In this document: in pieces, positions 44,415 to 52,892 of the stretch
Position numbering within the stretch: the stretch's first letter is position 1
Layout of the letters: every line of letters begins with the position of its first letter
DNA from: Chimaeribacter californicus
Lineage (GTDB): Bacteria; Pseudomonadota; Gammaproteobacteria; Enterobacterales; Enterobacteriaceae
Assembly: GCF_002858675.1 (NCBI RefSeq)
Contig: NZ_PJZF01000012.1
Location: forward strand, 62,001 to 126,000
DNA: 64,000 nucleotides
Direction of reading: 5' to 3'
The notes under the pieces: generated by a model
Database searches by the model: none
Told to the model about the DNA's origin: nothing
The model's input: the letters and a program-made list of their open reading frames with translations, nothing else
Translations under genes and position numbers: made by a program

Positions 44415-44450
44415 GCCTGTTCACGTCCAGCCTGTTACCCGGGGGAAATT

Positions 44451-44963
44451 ATGGCCCGTTATTACCTGTCGTCGATGGATGTGCTCTACCGGCTGGCAAT
44501 GTGGATTTCCGGCATTGCGCTGCTGCTGATGGTCGCGGTGATCCCGGTCGGTATTTTTTACCGCTATGCGCTGAATCAGGCGCTCTCCTGGCCGGAGCCG
44601 GTGTCGATCATCTGCATGGTGACCTTTACCTTTGTCGGTGCGGCGGTGAGTTACCGCGCCGGATCGCACATCGCCGTCGGTATGGTGACAGACCGGCTGC
44701 CGCCGGTGTGGCAGAAAGTCGCGGCGACGCTGGCTGACCTGCTGATGCTGGCGCTGAGCCTGTTTATCCTGGTCTACAGCACCACCCTGTGCCGCGAACT
44801 CTGGGAGCAGCCGGTGGCGGATTTCCCGGTGCTGACCGCCGGGCAAACCTACCTGCCGCTGCCGCTTGGCTCGGCAATTACCCTGCTGTTCGTGCTTGAA
44901 CGGCTGATGCTGGGGCCGCAACACCATCGCCGGGCGGTGGTCTTCGGCACCTCGGAAACCTGA
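44451..44963 (+). CDS. TRAP transporter small membrane subunit DctQ
   Basis: A 170-residue protein with four membrane helices (for example ISGIALLLMVAVIPVGIFYRYALNQALSWPEPVSIICMVTFTFVGAA). FYRY and SWPEP are the DctQ pattern. It lies between the binding protein and the large permease subunit. Confidence 0.9.
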   Translation: MARYYLSSMDVLYRLAMWISGIALLLMVAVIPVGIFYRYALNQALSWPEPVSIICMVTFTFVGAAVSYRAGSHIAVGMVTDRLPPVWQKVAATLADLLMLALSLFILVYSTTLCRELWEQPVADFPVLTAGQTYLPLPLGSAITLLFVLERLMLGPQHHRRAVVFGTSET

Positions 44964-44978
44964 TACGGGGCGACTCTG

Positions 44979-46271
44979 ATGGATGCATTTGTTCTGCTGT
45001 TCTCGCTGGCCGTGCTGCTGGCGATTGGCGTGCCGGTGGCCTATGCCGTGGGGCTGAGTGCGGTGGTCGGCGCGTTGTGGATCGATCTGCCGCTGGAAGC
45101 GCTGATGATCCAGCTCACCAACGGGGTGAACAAGTTTTCCCTGCTGGCGATCCCATTCTTTATCCTGGCCGGGGCGATCATGGCGGAGGGCGGCATCGCC
45201 CGGCGGCTGGTAAGCTTCGCCTATATTTTTGTCGGGTTTATCCGCGGTGGGCTGTCGCTGGTGAACATCATGGCCTCGACCTTCTTCGGCGCGATTTCCG
45301 GCTCCTCGGTGGCGGATACCGCCTCGATTGGCTCGGTGATGGTTCCAGAGATGGAAAAAAAAGGCTATCCGCGTGATTTCGCCGCCGCGGTGACCGCCAG
45401 CGGCTCGGTGCAGGCGATTCTGATCCCGCCCAGCCATAACGCGGTGATCTACTCGCTGGCCACCGGCGGCAGCGTCTCGGTGGCGGCGCTGTTCATCGCC
45501 GGCGTCCTGCCCGGCATTCTGCTCTGTTTGTCGCTGATGGTGATGTGCGTCGGTTTTGCCCATGCCCGCGGCTACCCGAAAGGTGAGCGGGTGCCGTTCC
45601 GCGAGGCGCTGAAGATCTTCATCGACACCCTGTGGGGGCTGATGACGGTGGTGATTATCATGGGCGGCATCCTGAGCGGTATTTTTACCGCCACGGAGTC
45701 GGCGGCCATCGCCTGCCTCTGGGCCTTTTTCGTCACCATGTTTATCTACCGTGATTACAAATGGTCTGAGTTGCCGAAACTGATGTACCGCACGGTGAAA
45801 ACCGTCACCATCGTGATGATCCTGATCGGTTTCGCCGCCTGCTTCGGCGCGGTGATGACCTTTATGCAGTTGCCGACCCGCATCACCGATTTCTTCACCG
45901 CGTTCTCTGATAACAAATATGTCATCTTAATGTGCATTAATATCATGCTGTTGCTGGTCGGCACCTTAATGGACATGGCACCGATTATCCTGATCCTGAC
46001 GCCGGTGCTGCTGCCGGTGACCACCTCGCTCGGCATTGACCCGGTGCACTTCGGCATGATCATGATGGTCAACCTGGGTATTGGGTTAATTACCCCGCCG
46101 GTTGGCTCGGTGCTGTTTGTCGCCAGTGCGGTGAGCAAGCAGAAAATTGAGGCGGTGGTGAAAGCGATGATGCCGTTTTACATCGTGCTGTTCATTGTCC
46201 TGATGATGGTGACGTACATCCCCGCGATTTCGTTGTACCTGCCCACCCTATTTGGTGTGCACGCCGGTTAA
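44979..46271 (+). CDS. TRAP transporter large permease DctM
   Basis: A 430-residue permease with about 12 helices. LTNGVNKFSLLAIPFFILAGAIMAEGGIARRLVSFA, GAISGSSVADTASIGSVMVPEMEKKGYPRDFAAAVTASGS and GMIMMVNLGIGLITPPVGSVLFVASAV are DctM signatures. It uses a sodium gradient to import the DctP ligand. It starts 15 bp after dctQ. Confidence 0.92.
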   Translation: MDAFVLLFSLAVLLAIGVPVAYAVGLSAVVGALWIDLPLEALMIQLTNGVNKFSLLAIPFFILAGAIMAEGGIARRLVSFAYIFVGFIRGGLSLVNIMASTFFGAISGSSVADTASIGSVMVPEMEKKGYPRDFAAAVTASGSVQAILIPPSHNAVIYSLATGGSVSVAALFIAGVLPGILLCLSLMVMCVGFAHARGYPKGERVPFREALKIFIDTLWGLMTVVIIMGGILSGIFTATESAAIACLWAFFVTMFIYRDYKWSELPKLMYRTVKTVTIVMILIGFAACFGAVMTFMQLPTRITDFFTAFSDNKYVILMCINIMLLLVGTLMDMAPIILILTPVLLPVTTSLGIDPVHFGMIMMVNLGIGLITPPVGSVLFVASAVSKQKIEAVVKAMMPFYIVLFIVLMMVTYIPAISLYLPTLFGVHAG

Positions 46272-46286
46272 GTGTGACTCCCCTTT

Positions 46287-46315
46287 GCCCGTGTCGCGTC
46301 GTGACGGGCTTTTTT
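46287..46315 (+). terminator. Terminator of the TRAP operon
   Basis: GCCCGT/ACGGGC stem followed by TTTTTT, 16 bp after dctM. A second inverted repeat with a T-rich loop follows (CTGCCGGAG/CTCCGGCAG, 46331-46360). Confidence 0.8.
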
Positions 46316-46476
46316 CATTTCCCATCTATTCTGCCGGAGGTTTTTTCTCTTCTCCGGCAGAATGCTGTCTGAATCTGCTGTTTTTCCGTCCGGCGGGGAA
46401 AAGCATCCCCCGCCTGCCCGGCTGCGTGGTAAGTTAGGCGGAAGTTCGCAACATTAACAACAGGTAACCGGGCAAC

Positions 46477-47670
46477 ATGGCAGGAAAACATCGTGATACC
46501 GCGCTGGTCAGCGCCGGACGGCAGAAAAAATATACCCACGGCTCCGTGAATGCCGTGATCCAGCGGGCCTCTTCGCTGGTGTTTGATTCCGTGGCAGCGA
46601 AAAAACACGCCACCGCCCACCGTGCGCAGGGCGAGCTGTTCTACGGCCGCCGCGGCACCCTGACCCACTTCGCGTTCCAGGACGCGATGACCGAACTGGA
46701 AGGCGGTGCCGGGTGCGTGCTCTACCCGTGCGGCGCGGCGGCGGTGAGCAATGCCATCCTTTCGTTTGTCAGCGCGGGCGATCACCTGCTGGTGATTGGC
46801 TCCGCCTATGAGCCGACGCAGGATTTCTGCAGCAAAGTGCTGGCGAAAATGCAGGTCAGCACCACCTATTTCCCGCCGATGACAGGCGCCGGCATCGCGG
46901 AACTGGTGCAGCCCAACACCAAAGTGCTGTTTCTGGAATCCCCCGGCTCCATCACCATGGAAGTGCCCGATATCCCGGCGATGGTCAGCGCCGTGCGCGC
47001 CGTCGCCCCGGACATCGTGATCATGATCGACAACACCTGGGCGGCGGGCATTCTGTTTCCGGCGCTGGCGCATGACATCGACATTTCGATCCAGGCCGGC
47101 ACCAAGTACATCATCGGCCACTCCGATGCCATGATCGGTACCGCCGTCGCCAATGCGCGCTGCTGGGAGCAACTGCGCGAGCACTCCTACCTGATGGGCC
47201 AGATGGTCGATGCCGACACCGCCTACATGGCGGCGCGCGGCCTGCGCACGCTGGGCGTGCGGCTGAAGCAGCATGAGGCGAGCAGCCTGCGGGTGGCGCG
47301 CTGGCTGCAAACCTGCCCGGAGGTGGCGGAAGTGCGCCACCCGGCGCTGCCCGGTTGCCCCGGCCATGAATTTTTCCAGCGTGATTTCAACGGCAGCGCG
47401 GGCCTCTTCTCCTTTATCCTGAAAGATCGCCTGAGTGATGCCCAGCTGGCGCACTACCTCGACCACTTCACCCACTTCAGCATGGCCTACTCCTGGGGCG
47501 GGTTTGAGTCACTGATTCTGGCCAACCAGCCGGAAGAGTTGCAGGCGATCCGCCCGGCGGAGACGCTCCCGTTCAGCGGCACGCTGGTGCGGCTGCACAT
47601 CGGCCTGGAAGATTGCGACGATTTAATTGAGGATCTGGCAGCCGGGTTTGCCCGTCTGCGTCCGGCCTGA
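46477..47670 (+). CDS. metC: Cystathionine beta-lyase MetC
   Basis: A 397-residue PLP enzyme that splits cystathionine to homocysteine, pyruvate and ammonia in methionine synthesis. [35 protein letters not shown] and the PLP Lys in [17 protein letters not shown] (about 210) are conserved, as is YSWGGFESL. In E. coli metC is directly divergent from exbB; here the TRAP operon lies between them. I saw no clear MetJ boxes in the short upstream region. Confidence 0.94.
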   Translation: MAGKHRDTALVSAGRQKKYTHGSVNAVIQRASSLVFDSVAAKKHATAHRAQGELFYGRRGTLTHFAFQDAMTELEGGAGCVLYPCGAAAVSNAILSFVSAGDHLLVIGSAYEPTQDFCSKVLAKMQVSTTYFPPMTGAGIAELVQPNTKVLFLESPGSITMEVPDIPAMVSAVRAVAPDIVIMIDNTWAAGILFPALAHDIDISIQAGTKYIIGHSDAMIGTAVANARCWEQLREHSYLMGQMVDADTAYMAARGLRTLGVRLKQHEASSLRVARWLQTCPEVAEVRHPALPGCPGHEFFQRDFNGSAGLFSFILKDRLSDAQLAHYLDHFTHFSMAYSWGGFESLILANQPEELQAIRPAETLPFSGTLVRLHIGLEDCDDLIEDLAAGFARLRPA

Positions 47671-47764
47671 TCGCCTGCCGCCCCCGGCGCACTATAATGA
47701 GAGTAGACTGACGGCGCGTCGTCGGGCCCGATCGGCGCACGTTTTATTCGCAACGGGAAGAACA

Positions 47765-48427
47765 ATGGAAGTACTGAGACACATCCTCCACGCGCTCTGG
47801 CAACAGGACTTCAGCGCGCTGGCCGATCCGGGCGTGATCTGGATTATCTATGGCGTGTTGTTTGCCACCTTGTTCCTGGAAAATGGGTTGTTGCCGGCCT
47901 CCTTTTTGCCGGGCGACAGCCTGTTACTGCTGGCCGGGGCGCTGGTCGCCAAAGGGGTGATGAGCTTTATCCCTACGCTGCTGATCCTCACTGCGGCCGC
48001 CAGCCTCGGCTGCTGGCTGAGTTACCTGCAGGGGCGCTGGCTGGGCGATACCCGGCTGGTGCGCCGCTGGCTGTTGCAACTGCCCGCCCATTACCACCAG
48101 CGGGCGTTTCATATGTTCAACCGGCACGGGCTGATGGCGCTGCTGGTGGGGCGTTTTCTGGCCTTTGTGCGCACCCTGTTGCCGACCATGGCCGGCATCT
48201 CCGGGCTGAGCAATACCCGCTTCCAGTTCTTTAACTGGCTGAGCGGCGCATTGTGGGTCAGCGTGGTGGTGACACTCGGCTTCGCTTTCAGCCAGATCCC
48301 GCTGGTGAAGCGCCATGAAGATGCGGTGATGGCCGGGCTGATGGTATTACCGATGCTGTTACTGGTGCTCGGGCTGGCCGGTGTGGTGGTGATGTATATC
48401 CGTAAAAAAAGAGCCACTGCGCGGTAA
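47765..48427 (+). CDS. yghB: DedA-family membrane protein YghB
   Basis: A 220-residue membrane protein, homologous throughout to E. coli YghB. DedA proteins are needed for envelope homeostasis and probably flip lipid carriers. [28 protein letters not shown] and [30 protein letters not shown] carry the conserved Glu, Asp and Arg residues. ATG 47765 follows GGAAG. It lies after metC, as in E. coli. Confidence 0.94.
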   Translation: MEVLRHILHALWQQDFSALADPGVIWIIYGVLFATLFLENGLLPASFLPGDSLLLLAGALVAKGVMSFIPTLLILTAAASLGCWLSYLQGRWLGDTRLVRRWLLQLPAHYHQRAFHMFNRHGLMALLVGRFLAFVRTLLPTMAGISGLSNTRFQFFNWLSGALWVSVVVTLGFAFSQIPLVKRHEDAVMAGLMVLPMLLLVLGLAGVVVMYIRKKRATAR

Positions 48428-48454
48428 CGTGAACACGTAACACGATCCTTTAAT

Positions 48455-48491
48455 AAAAACCCCGCCGGGCAACCTGTCCGGCGGGGTTTTT
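48455..48491. terminator. Terminator after yghB
   Basis: CCCCGCCGG/CCGGCGGGG hairpin flanked by A and T runs. Confidence 0.9.
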
Positions 48492-48695
48492 ATTTATTCA
48501 TCAAATCTAGAAAATAATAAAATTCTTACGCGCCAGATCTATTAATTAACCCCAGATTAATTACTCATTAATAAACCATAAATTGAAAATTATGCCGAAC
48601 AACGATTATATAAAGCGCGAAAAGTTCAATTTAAAAAATATTAAACCGTCCCTCCCTAATTAATAAGAGTCACCTCGATTAAGAAAGGATCTCCT

Positions 48696-49949
48696 ATGTT
48701 TAAGAAAAATTTGATAGCAATGGCGCTTCCCCTGATGCTGGCAACTGCCGGTGCACAGGCCACTAATCTGTACGACAACGAAGGCACCAAAATTGATTTC
48801 ACCGGCTCCATCCGGTTAATGATGGAAAACTCCGATTCCCGCGATCAATATAATCCGGGTAAAGATTCCACCCAGCTGAAAGACCAGGATTCCCGCTTCG
48901 GTTTCAGCTTTGACCACGCCTTTAACCAGGGCCAGGCACACGGCATCGGCTATCTGGAATTCGGTAACGATACCCAGAAAGGCGAAGGCGATTTCGAAAT
49001 GGCGAACCGCCAGGGCTGGGCCGGTTTCCGTATGGACGGCATCGGTGATTTGACCTTCGGCCGCGTCACCTCCCCGTTCGATGACATGGCACGGTCTGAC
49101 TTCACCTATGAGTACGGCGGCGCAATGGGCTTCGGTGCCTATAACGGCGGCTTTATCGGCCGTACCAGCGGCACCGGCACCGGGGAAGATGAGTTCATCT
49201 CCCGCGTTTCCAATACCATCCGCATCATGAGTGCCGACTTCGACGGCTTCAGCTTCGGCGGCACCTACACGATGCAGACCGAAACGGATGACGGCGATAC
49301 CGGCCTGCAAAACGCCTACACGCTGGCGGCGTTCTACAACTTTGGTACCGACAACCTGGATATGTACGTGGGTGCCGGTTATGGCTATGCCCATCTGGAT
49401 GAAAATGGCGCAACGCTGGCCGGTCAAGAGGGTGTGCCGGGCTATAATTATACGGCGGTTTCTAACGGCAGTGACTATGACGGCGAAGACGGCACCGAGC
49501 AAATCTGGGGCCTGGCCGGTAAGCTGACCCACAAACCCACCAACCTCTCCTTCGCCATCGACGTCGGCCAGGTCTATATGGATAACGTGATTTCCGGCGA
49601 CGTAGGCTACGACGGCAACCAGAACGCCGATAAAGCGCTGTTCTACGTAGGCGACACCGCCACTGTGAACCTGTTTGGTCTGGGCGTGAAATGGGCCTAT
49701 GACGGCGACAGCAGCATCTACGGCGGTTACTACCTGAAAGACGCTGATGACGAGCTGTATAACTGGAAAGAACAGAAATACGTGATCGGTACCGATTACT
49801 ACTTCACCAAAAACGTCGTGGTGTGGGGTGAATATGCCTATATCGACACCGAGTCTGAAAAATGGACTGACGCTAATAACGTGAAACATGATTTCGCTAC
49901 GGTAGGTGATGACAACCGTATCGCTGCCGGTATGCGCATTTACTTCTGA
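48696..49949 (+). CDS. Outer-membrane general porin, non-OmpC/F type
   Basis: A 417-residue beta-barrel protein. The signal peptide MFKKNLIAMALPLMLATAGAQA is followed by NLYDNEGTKIDFTGSIRL and a terminal Phe (GMRIYF), as in porins. GWAGFRMDGIGDLTFGRVTSPFDD is the loop 3 region. It is longer than OmpC/OmpF and rich in Asp and Gly, nearer to Vibrio OmpU-like porins, so the channel is probably wide or substrate-specific. AAAGGATCTCCT precedes the ATG. Confidence 0.87.
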   Translation: MFKKNLIAMALPLMLATAGAQATNLYDNEGTKIDFTGSIRLMMENSDSRDQYNPGKDSTQLKDQDSRFGFSFDHAFNQGQAHGIGYLEFGNDTQKGEGDFEMANRQGWAGFRMDGIGDLTFGRVTSPFDDMARSDFTYEYGGAMGFGAYNGGFIGRTSGTGTGEDEFISRVSNTIRIMSADFDGFSFGGTYTMQTETDDGDTGLQNAYTLAAFYNFGTDNLDMYVGAGYGYAHLDENGATLAGQEGVPGYNYTAVSNGSDYDGEDGTEQIWGLAGKLTHKPTNLSFAIDVGQVYMDNVISGDVGYDGNQNADKALFYVGDTATVNLFGLGVKWAYDGDSSIYGGYYLKDADDELYNWKEQKYVIGTDYYFTKNVVVWGEYAYIDTESEKWTDANNVKHDFATVGDDNRIAAGMRIYF

Positions 49950-50048
49950 TGAAATACCATTTCTGATGACGTAAATAACCAGGTTAGTGCCCGTTACCCT
50001 CATAACGGTATTAACAATAACCACTGTTATTTTTCCTTGATTTATTTT

Positions 50049-50076
50049 ACGGCGCTCTCTGTGGCGCCGTTTTTTT
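50049..50076 (+). terminator. Porin terminator
   Basis: ACGGCGC/GCGCCGT hairpin followed by seven Ts, 100 bp after the porin stop. Confidence 0.85.
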
Positions 50077-50143
50077 ATGCTGCGAACCGGCGTTTTTTTA
50101 TGCCGTGAACCGGCGTTTTTTTATGCCGTGAAACGGCGTAATT
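50077..50143 (+). repeat. Three tandem 23-bp mini-terminators
   Basis: Units at 50077-50099, 50100-50122 and 50123-50143, each ATGC(C/T)G-(C/T)GAAC-CGGCG followed, in the first two, by TTTTTTT. Each can form a short GCCG/CGGC hairpin with a T tail, so the porin terminator is backed by two or three more. Confidence 0.75.
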
Positions 50144-50305
50144 GGCCCCTCCAGTCAATCTCTGCCCTATGCGCACACCGGCAATCTGACGCTGTCCGTT
50201 ACGGGCACCAACCACCACAGCAAGTCATACCATCTTGACTACACTAATAGGTCATCCGCACTCTGTTCCGTGTTCCACACGGGAAACCCGCATAAGGAGA
50301 TACCC

Positions 50306-51124
50306 ATGACGCAACCCATCATCAAACTGCACGATGGCAACCTGATGCCACAACTGGGCCTTGGCGTCTGGCAGGCCAGCAACGAAGAAGTGCTCGTCGC
50401 CATTGAGAAAGCCCTGGAGACCGGTTATCGCCATATTGATACCGCGATGATCTACAAAAATGAGGAAGGGGTCGGCAATGCGCTTCAGTCAGCCTCGGTG
50501 CCGCGTGAGGAGCTGTTCATCACCACCAAGCTGTGGAATGACGACCAGCAAAACGCGCAGGCGGCGTTGGAAAAGAGCCTGGCGCGTTTAAAACTCGATT
50601 ATGTGGATCTCTACCTGATCCACTGGCCGGAGCCGAAACAGGATAACTATGTTGATGCCTGGAAAGCGCTGCTGAAACTGAAAGAACAGGGGCTGACCAA
50701 AAGTATCGGGGTCTGTAACTTCCACATCCCACACCTGCAACGTCTGCTGGATGAAACCGGCAGCGCGCCGGTGATCAACCAGATTGAGTTGCACCCGCTG
50801 ATGCAGCAACGCCCGTTACACGCCTGGAACGCCACGCACAATATCGCCACAGAATCCTGGAGCCCGCTGGCCCAGGGTGGTGAAGGGGTGTTTGACCAGC
50901 CGATCATCATGAAGCTGGCCGAGAAGTACGAAAAAAGCCCGGCGCAGATCGTCATCCGCTGGCACCTCGACAGCGGCCTGATTGTCATCCCGAAATCGGT
51001 AACGCCAAAACGCATCGTGGAAAACTTCGATGTGTTTGATTTCCGCCTGGAGAAAGAGGAGATGAGCGAGATCGCCAGACTCGACAGCGGCAAACGCCTC
51101 GGCCCGGACCCGGACACCAAATAA
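50306..51124 (+). CDS. dkgA: 2,5-diketo-D-gluconate reductase A (methylglyoxal reductase)
   Basis: A 272-residue NADPH-dependent aldo-keto reductase. The tetrad is visible: Asp in YRHIDTAMIYKNEEGVG, Tyr in the same stretch, Lys in FITTKLW and His in YLIHWPEP. IPKSVTPKRIVENFDVFDF binds NADPH phosphate. Besides diketogluconate it reduces methylglyoxal. AAGGAGATACCC precedes ATG 50306. The 50144-50305 region holds a TTGACT promoter element. Confidence 0.92.
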   Translation: MTQPIIKLHDGNLMPQLGLGVWQASNEEVLVAIEKALETGYRHIDTAMIYKNEEGVGNALQSASVPREELFITTKLWNDDQQNAQAALEKSLARLKLDYVDLYLIHWPEPKQDNYVDAWKALLKLKEQGLTKSIGVCNFHIPHLQRLLDETGSAPVINQIELHPLMQQRPLHAWNATHNIATESWSPLAQGGEGVFDQPIIMKLAEKYEKSPAQIVIRWHLDSGLIVIPKSVTPKRIVENFDVFDFRLEKEEMSEIARLDSGKRLGPDPDTK

Positions 51125-51140
51125 CGCCGGTGACACACGT

Positions 51141-51170
51141 AAAAAGAGCCTCCTTGGAGGCTCTTTTTTT
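51141..51170. terminator. Bidirectional terminator between dkgA and the PTS gene
   Basis: AAAAAGAGCCTCC/GGAGGCTCTTTTT hairpin serving both convergent genes. Confidence 0.9.
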
Positions 51171-51184
51171 ATTCCCTGCGGCCC

Positions 51185-52513
51185 TTAATGGGCGGCGCTG
51201 GCGGTGCCGGCTTCCTCCTGGGCCACCGCGGCCTCTTCGGCTTCCTGTTGCAGCAGCTGTTTTTCATAGACTTTAAAGAACGGGTAATAGACCACGGCGG
51301 ACACCAGTGCCAGCACCACCACCAGCAGCGCGGCGCGCAAATCCCAGCCCGTGCCCCAGGCGGCACCGATAGGTGCCGGGGCCGTCCACGGCACCACGGA
51401 AATAACCCGGCCAATCAAATCCATTTTTACAGCGGCATAGGCGATCACCGAGTTCACCAGCGGCGCGACGATAAACGGCAGGAAGAACGTCGGGTTCATC
51501 ACTATCGGCGTGCCGAAGATCACCGGCTCGTTAATGTTGAACGCGCTCGGCACCAGGCTGAGTTTGCCGATTGCCCGCAGGTGCGCACTGCGGCTGCGCA
51601 GGTAGAGCAGCACCAGCCCAAAGGTGGCCCCGGAGCCGCCAATCACAATAAAGAATGACCAGAACGCCTCCATAAAGATGTGCGGCATCGGCAGCCCGGC
51701 GGCCAGTGAACTCTGGTTAACCCCCAGGTTGGTCAGCCAGAACGCCTGCAACATGCCGGAGACAATCACCGCCCCGTGAATACCGGCAAACCAGAGCAGG
51801 TGCGCCAGCAGCACCGACAGCAAAATGGCCGGCAGCGAATCCGCCGCGGAGATCAGCGGCTGGAAGATCGCCATAATCGCCTGTGGCAGCAGCATCTGGA
51901 ACTGGTCCTGGATCAGCAGGCTCAGCGGGTAGAGGGTCAGCACCACCACCAGAATCGGGATCAGCAAATCAAAAGATTGTTTAATTTTGGCCGGTACCTG
52001 ATCGGGCAGGCTGAAGCCGATGTTGTAGTGCTTGAGCAGCCGCACCAGCTCGGTGGTATAGAGCGCCACCAGAATGGCGGTGAAGATGCCGATGCCGCCC
52101 AGCGCGCCGGTCGGCAGTGCCTTATCCACCTGCGGGGCCGCCACCAGTAAAAAGGACATCAGCGCCAGCATCGCTGCCATAAACGGGTCGAGCTTATAGC
52201 TCTGCGCCAGGTTATAGGCGATGGCGGCGGTGATGTAGATCGACATAATCCCCATCGTCATATTGAACGGCGTCAGGATTTCAGTTTCGTAATTCCCGGC
52301 AATGGCCAGCCACCAGCGCGCCAGGCTCCAGCCGCTTTCGGCCGAAAAAGGCGGGTAAGCAAACACCAGTAAAAATGAACCGACGATCATAAACGGCATC
52401 GCCGAGATAAACCCGTCCCGGATCGCCATCACATGGCGCTGGGTGGAAAGCCGGCCCGCAATCGGGCTGATGCGTGTTTCAATAAAGCTGAAGATAGACT
52501 GGCTGACGCTCAT
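51185..52513 (-). CDS. PTS sugar permease IIC, lactose/cellobiose family, orphan
   Basis: A 442-residue membrane permease. RHVMAIRDGFISAMPFMIVGSFLLVFAYPPF, WFAGIHGAVIVSGMLQAFW and LVPSAFNINEPVIFGTPIVMNPTFFLPFI (with the sugar-binding NEP motif) define the CelB-like IIC family. It takes up a beta-glucoside or N-acetyl disaccharide. No IIA, IIB or hydrolase gene is adjacent, so it must borrow those subunits from another locus. The C-terminus is Ala/Glu-rich. Confidence 0.9.
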   Translation of the reverse strand: MSVSQSIFSFIETRISPIAGRLSTQRHVMAIRDGFISAMPFMIVGSFLLVFAYPPFSAESGWSLARWWLAIAGNYETEILTPFNMTMGIMSIYITAAIAYNLAQSYKLDPFMAAMLALMSFLLVAAPQVDKALPTGALGGIGIFTAILVALYTTELVRLLKHYNIGFSLPDQVPAKIKQSFDLLIPILVVVLTLYPLSLLIQDQFQMLLPQAIMAIFQPLISAADSLPAILLSVLLAHLLWFAGIHGAVIVSGMLQAFWLTNLGVNQSSLAAGLPMPHIFMEAFWSFFIVIGGSGATFGLVLLYLRSRSAHLRAIGKLSLVPSAFNINEPVIFGTPIVMNPTFFLPFIVAPLVNSVIAYAAVKMDLIGRVISVVPWTAPAPIGAAWGTGWDLRAALLVVVLALVSAVVYYPFFKVYEKQLLQQEAEEAAVAQEEAGTASAAH

Positions 52514-52892
52514 GTATTCAACCCTCTGAACCGGACAGAGATACGATCCCGCTCGGCGGAATCACCCATGTTTCATCACGAACCTGCCCTACTGGAAGGC
52601 AGGGCAGTATGGTGTTGACAGGCAAGAAAAAAGTGATGCATACCCATGCCGGTTTTTATTGGAATTCCATTTCATAATGAAAGGCTTGGGGTGATTTTTT
52701 TGCTGCCAACCAAGAACAGGGAACGGCAGCCGGTGCAGTGAAGTATGGTCAGTAAAACAACAGGGCTGCAACCGGTTTCAGTAACCGGTTGCCGTTTTTA
52801 GCGGGTTCTGTGAGTCAGATCCAGAATTGTTCTGACGGTGTGACAGCCGCGATTTCAGGCGTTGCGCGGCGGCTCGCAAAATCCCCGCCGCC
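52514..52892. other. Intergenic region with an unclaimed plus-strand terminator
   Basis: It holds the PTS promoter (minus), a CTGCCCT/AGGGCAG inverted repeat at 52583-52606, a TTGACA at 52615-52620 on the plus strand and the terminator at 52768-52799. No ORF with a ribosome site on the plus strand explains that terminator, so a small RNA is possible. Confidence 0.4.
52768..52799 (+). terminator. Strong plus-strand terminator without an upstream gene
   Basis: GCAACCGGTT-TCAGT-AACCGGTTGC, a 10-bp perfect stem, followed by CGTTTTT. Both neighbours are on the minus strand. Confidence 0.75.

Noticed and set aside
44421..45563. 380-codon minus-strand frame in the TRAP operon
   Set aside because: Extreme His/Arg/Gln composition and complete overlap with dctQ and dctM.
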